Assembly: GCA_949289625.1 (NCBI GenBank)
Contig: CASEPH010000242.1
Span: 1 to 13,674, forward strand
DNA: 13,674 bases
Source of the DNA: an uncultured Clostridia bacterium
GTDB taxonomy: Bacteria > Bacillota_A > Clostridia > Oscillospirales > Oscillospiraceae
Direction of reading: 5' to 3'
Position numbers and translations under genes: made by a program. This document shows positions 13,131-13,674 of this stretch, piece by piece. Numbering within the stretch: the stretch's first letter is position 1; the number at the start of each line of letters is the position of its first letter. The notes under the pieces are model-generated. The model searched no databases. It was not told the DNA's origin and saw only the letters and a list, made by a program, of their open reading frames with translations.

Positions 13131-13674
13131 TTACACGTTAAACAGGAAGTTTACCACGTCGCCATCCTGCATCACATATTCCTTGCCCTCGGAACGGATC
13201 AGACCCTTGGCCCGGGCGTTGGCCAATGTGCCGCAATCGGCCAGATCCTGATAGGAGATGACTTCGGCCCGAATAAAGCCACGCTCACAATCCGAATGGA
13301 TTTTTCCGGCGGCCTGAGGGGCTTTGGTACCTTTCTTGATGGTCCAGGCCCGGCACTCGTCGGATCCGGCAGTCAGGAAGGAAATCAGGCCCAGCAGGGC
13401 GTAGGAGCATTTGATCAGCTTGTCCAATCCGGACTCCTGGATCCCCAGCTCCTCCATAAACATCTGTTTTTCCTCGGGGTCGTCCAGCTCGGCAATATCA
13501 GCCTCCAGCTTGGCACAGATGGGCAGAACCTGGGCATCCTCGGAGGCGGCCAGTTCTGCCACCTGATTATAGTATTGATTGCCGGTGGGATCTGCCACGC
13601 TGTCCTCGTCCACATTGGCAGCATAGATGACCCGCTTGAGACTCAGCAGATCTGAGGTGTGAAGCACAGCCATT
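13131..13674 (-). CDS. ychF: YchF/OLA1 family ATPase, partial (C-terminal half)
   Basis: The C-terminal 181 or so codons of a redox-regulated, ribosome-associated Obg-family ATPase of normally about 365 residues. The gene runs off the right edge; the ATG at 13673 is internal. Recognisable are IYAANVDED (end of the G domain), CAKLEADIAELDDPEEKQMF and LGIQESGLDKLIK (helical domain), and the TGS domain with FLTAGSDECRAWTIKKGTKA, PQAAGKIHSDCERGFIRAEV and the terminal DGDVVNFLFNV. All are typical and uninterrupted. The nucleotide-binding N-terminal part, start and promoter lie outside the window. It ends near the terminator it shares with the rubrerythrin unit. Confidence 0.95.
   Translation of the reverse strand, partial: MAVLHTSDLLSLKRVIYAANVDEDSVADPTGNQYYNQVAELAASEDAQVLPICAKLEADIAELDDPEEKQMFMEELGIQESGLDKLIKCSYALLGLISFLTAGSDECRAWTIKKGTKAPQAAGKIHSDCERGFIRAEVISYQDLADCGTLANARAKGLIRSEGKEYVMQDGDVVNFLFNV

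Overview
The window looks like ordinary chromosome of an anaerobic, low-oxygen-adapted member of the Bacillota (Clostridia), most likely an Oscillospiraceae gut-type lineage. This is inferred from strong AGGAGG ribosome sites, consensus TTGACA/TATAAT promoters, GTG and TTG starts, a rubrerythrin, DUF975 and DUF4956 membrane proteins, and a YabE-like G5/3D cell-wall protein. No genus can be fixed from the sequence alone.

Layout. Positions 1-470 are AT-richer, carry no convincing complete gene, and hold hairpins plus a sequence matching the nic core of MOBQ-type transfer origins. I read this as the edge of an integrated mobile element lying mostly to the left. Next, on the minus strand, comes a tRNA-Thr(TGT)-tRNA-Tyr(GTA) unit with a consensus promoter and a 16-bp terminator stem. 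Divergent from it is pepD (M20 family Xaa-His dipeptidase). On the minus strand follow a two-gene unit of a VTC-type polyphosphate polymerase and a DUF4956 membrane protein, and, upstream of it, a separately promoted 658-residue OYE-like flavin/iron-sulfur oxidoreductase with an unusual substrate pocket.

On the plus strand from 6037 to 8545 is a coupled pair: a large polytopic membrane protein that resembles a GT-C glycosyltransferase, and a UbiA-family enzyme of the decaprenyl-phosphate phosphoribosyltransferase type. Together they suggest making a lipid-linked pentose and transferring it outside the membrane. A DUF975 membrane protein (minus) and an XRE-TPR regulator (plus) are divergently transcribed; both promoters carry the same GGGTGTGTTA element running into the -10 box, so they are probably co-regulated.

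The right part holds a G5/3D wall-remodelling protein with an EYEEP repeat linker (minus), then rubrerythrin and a small three-helix membrane protein (plus). The window ends inside ychF (minus), which is partial. Most convergent gene pairs are separated by a clear bidirectional hairpin terminator. The most unusual content is the oriT-like block beside the tRNA genes, the shared divergent operator, the OYE-like enzyme lacking family pocket residues, and the lipid-pentose pair.
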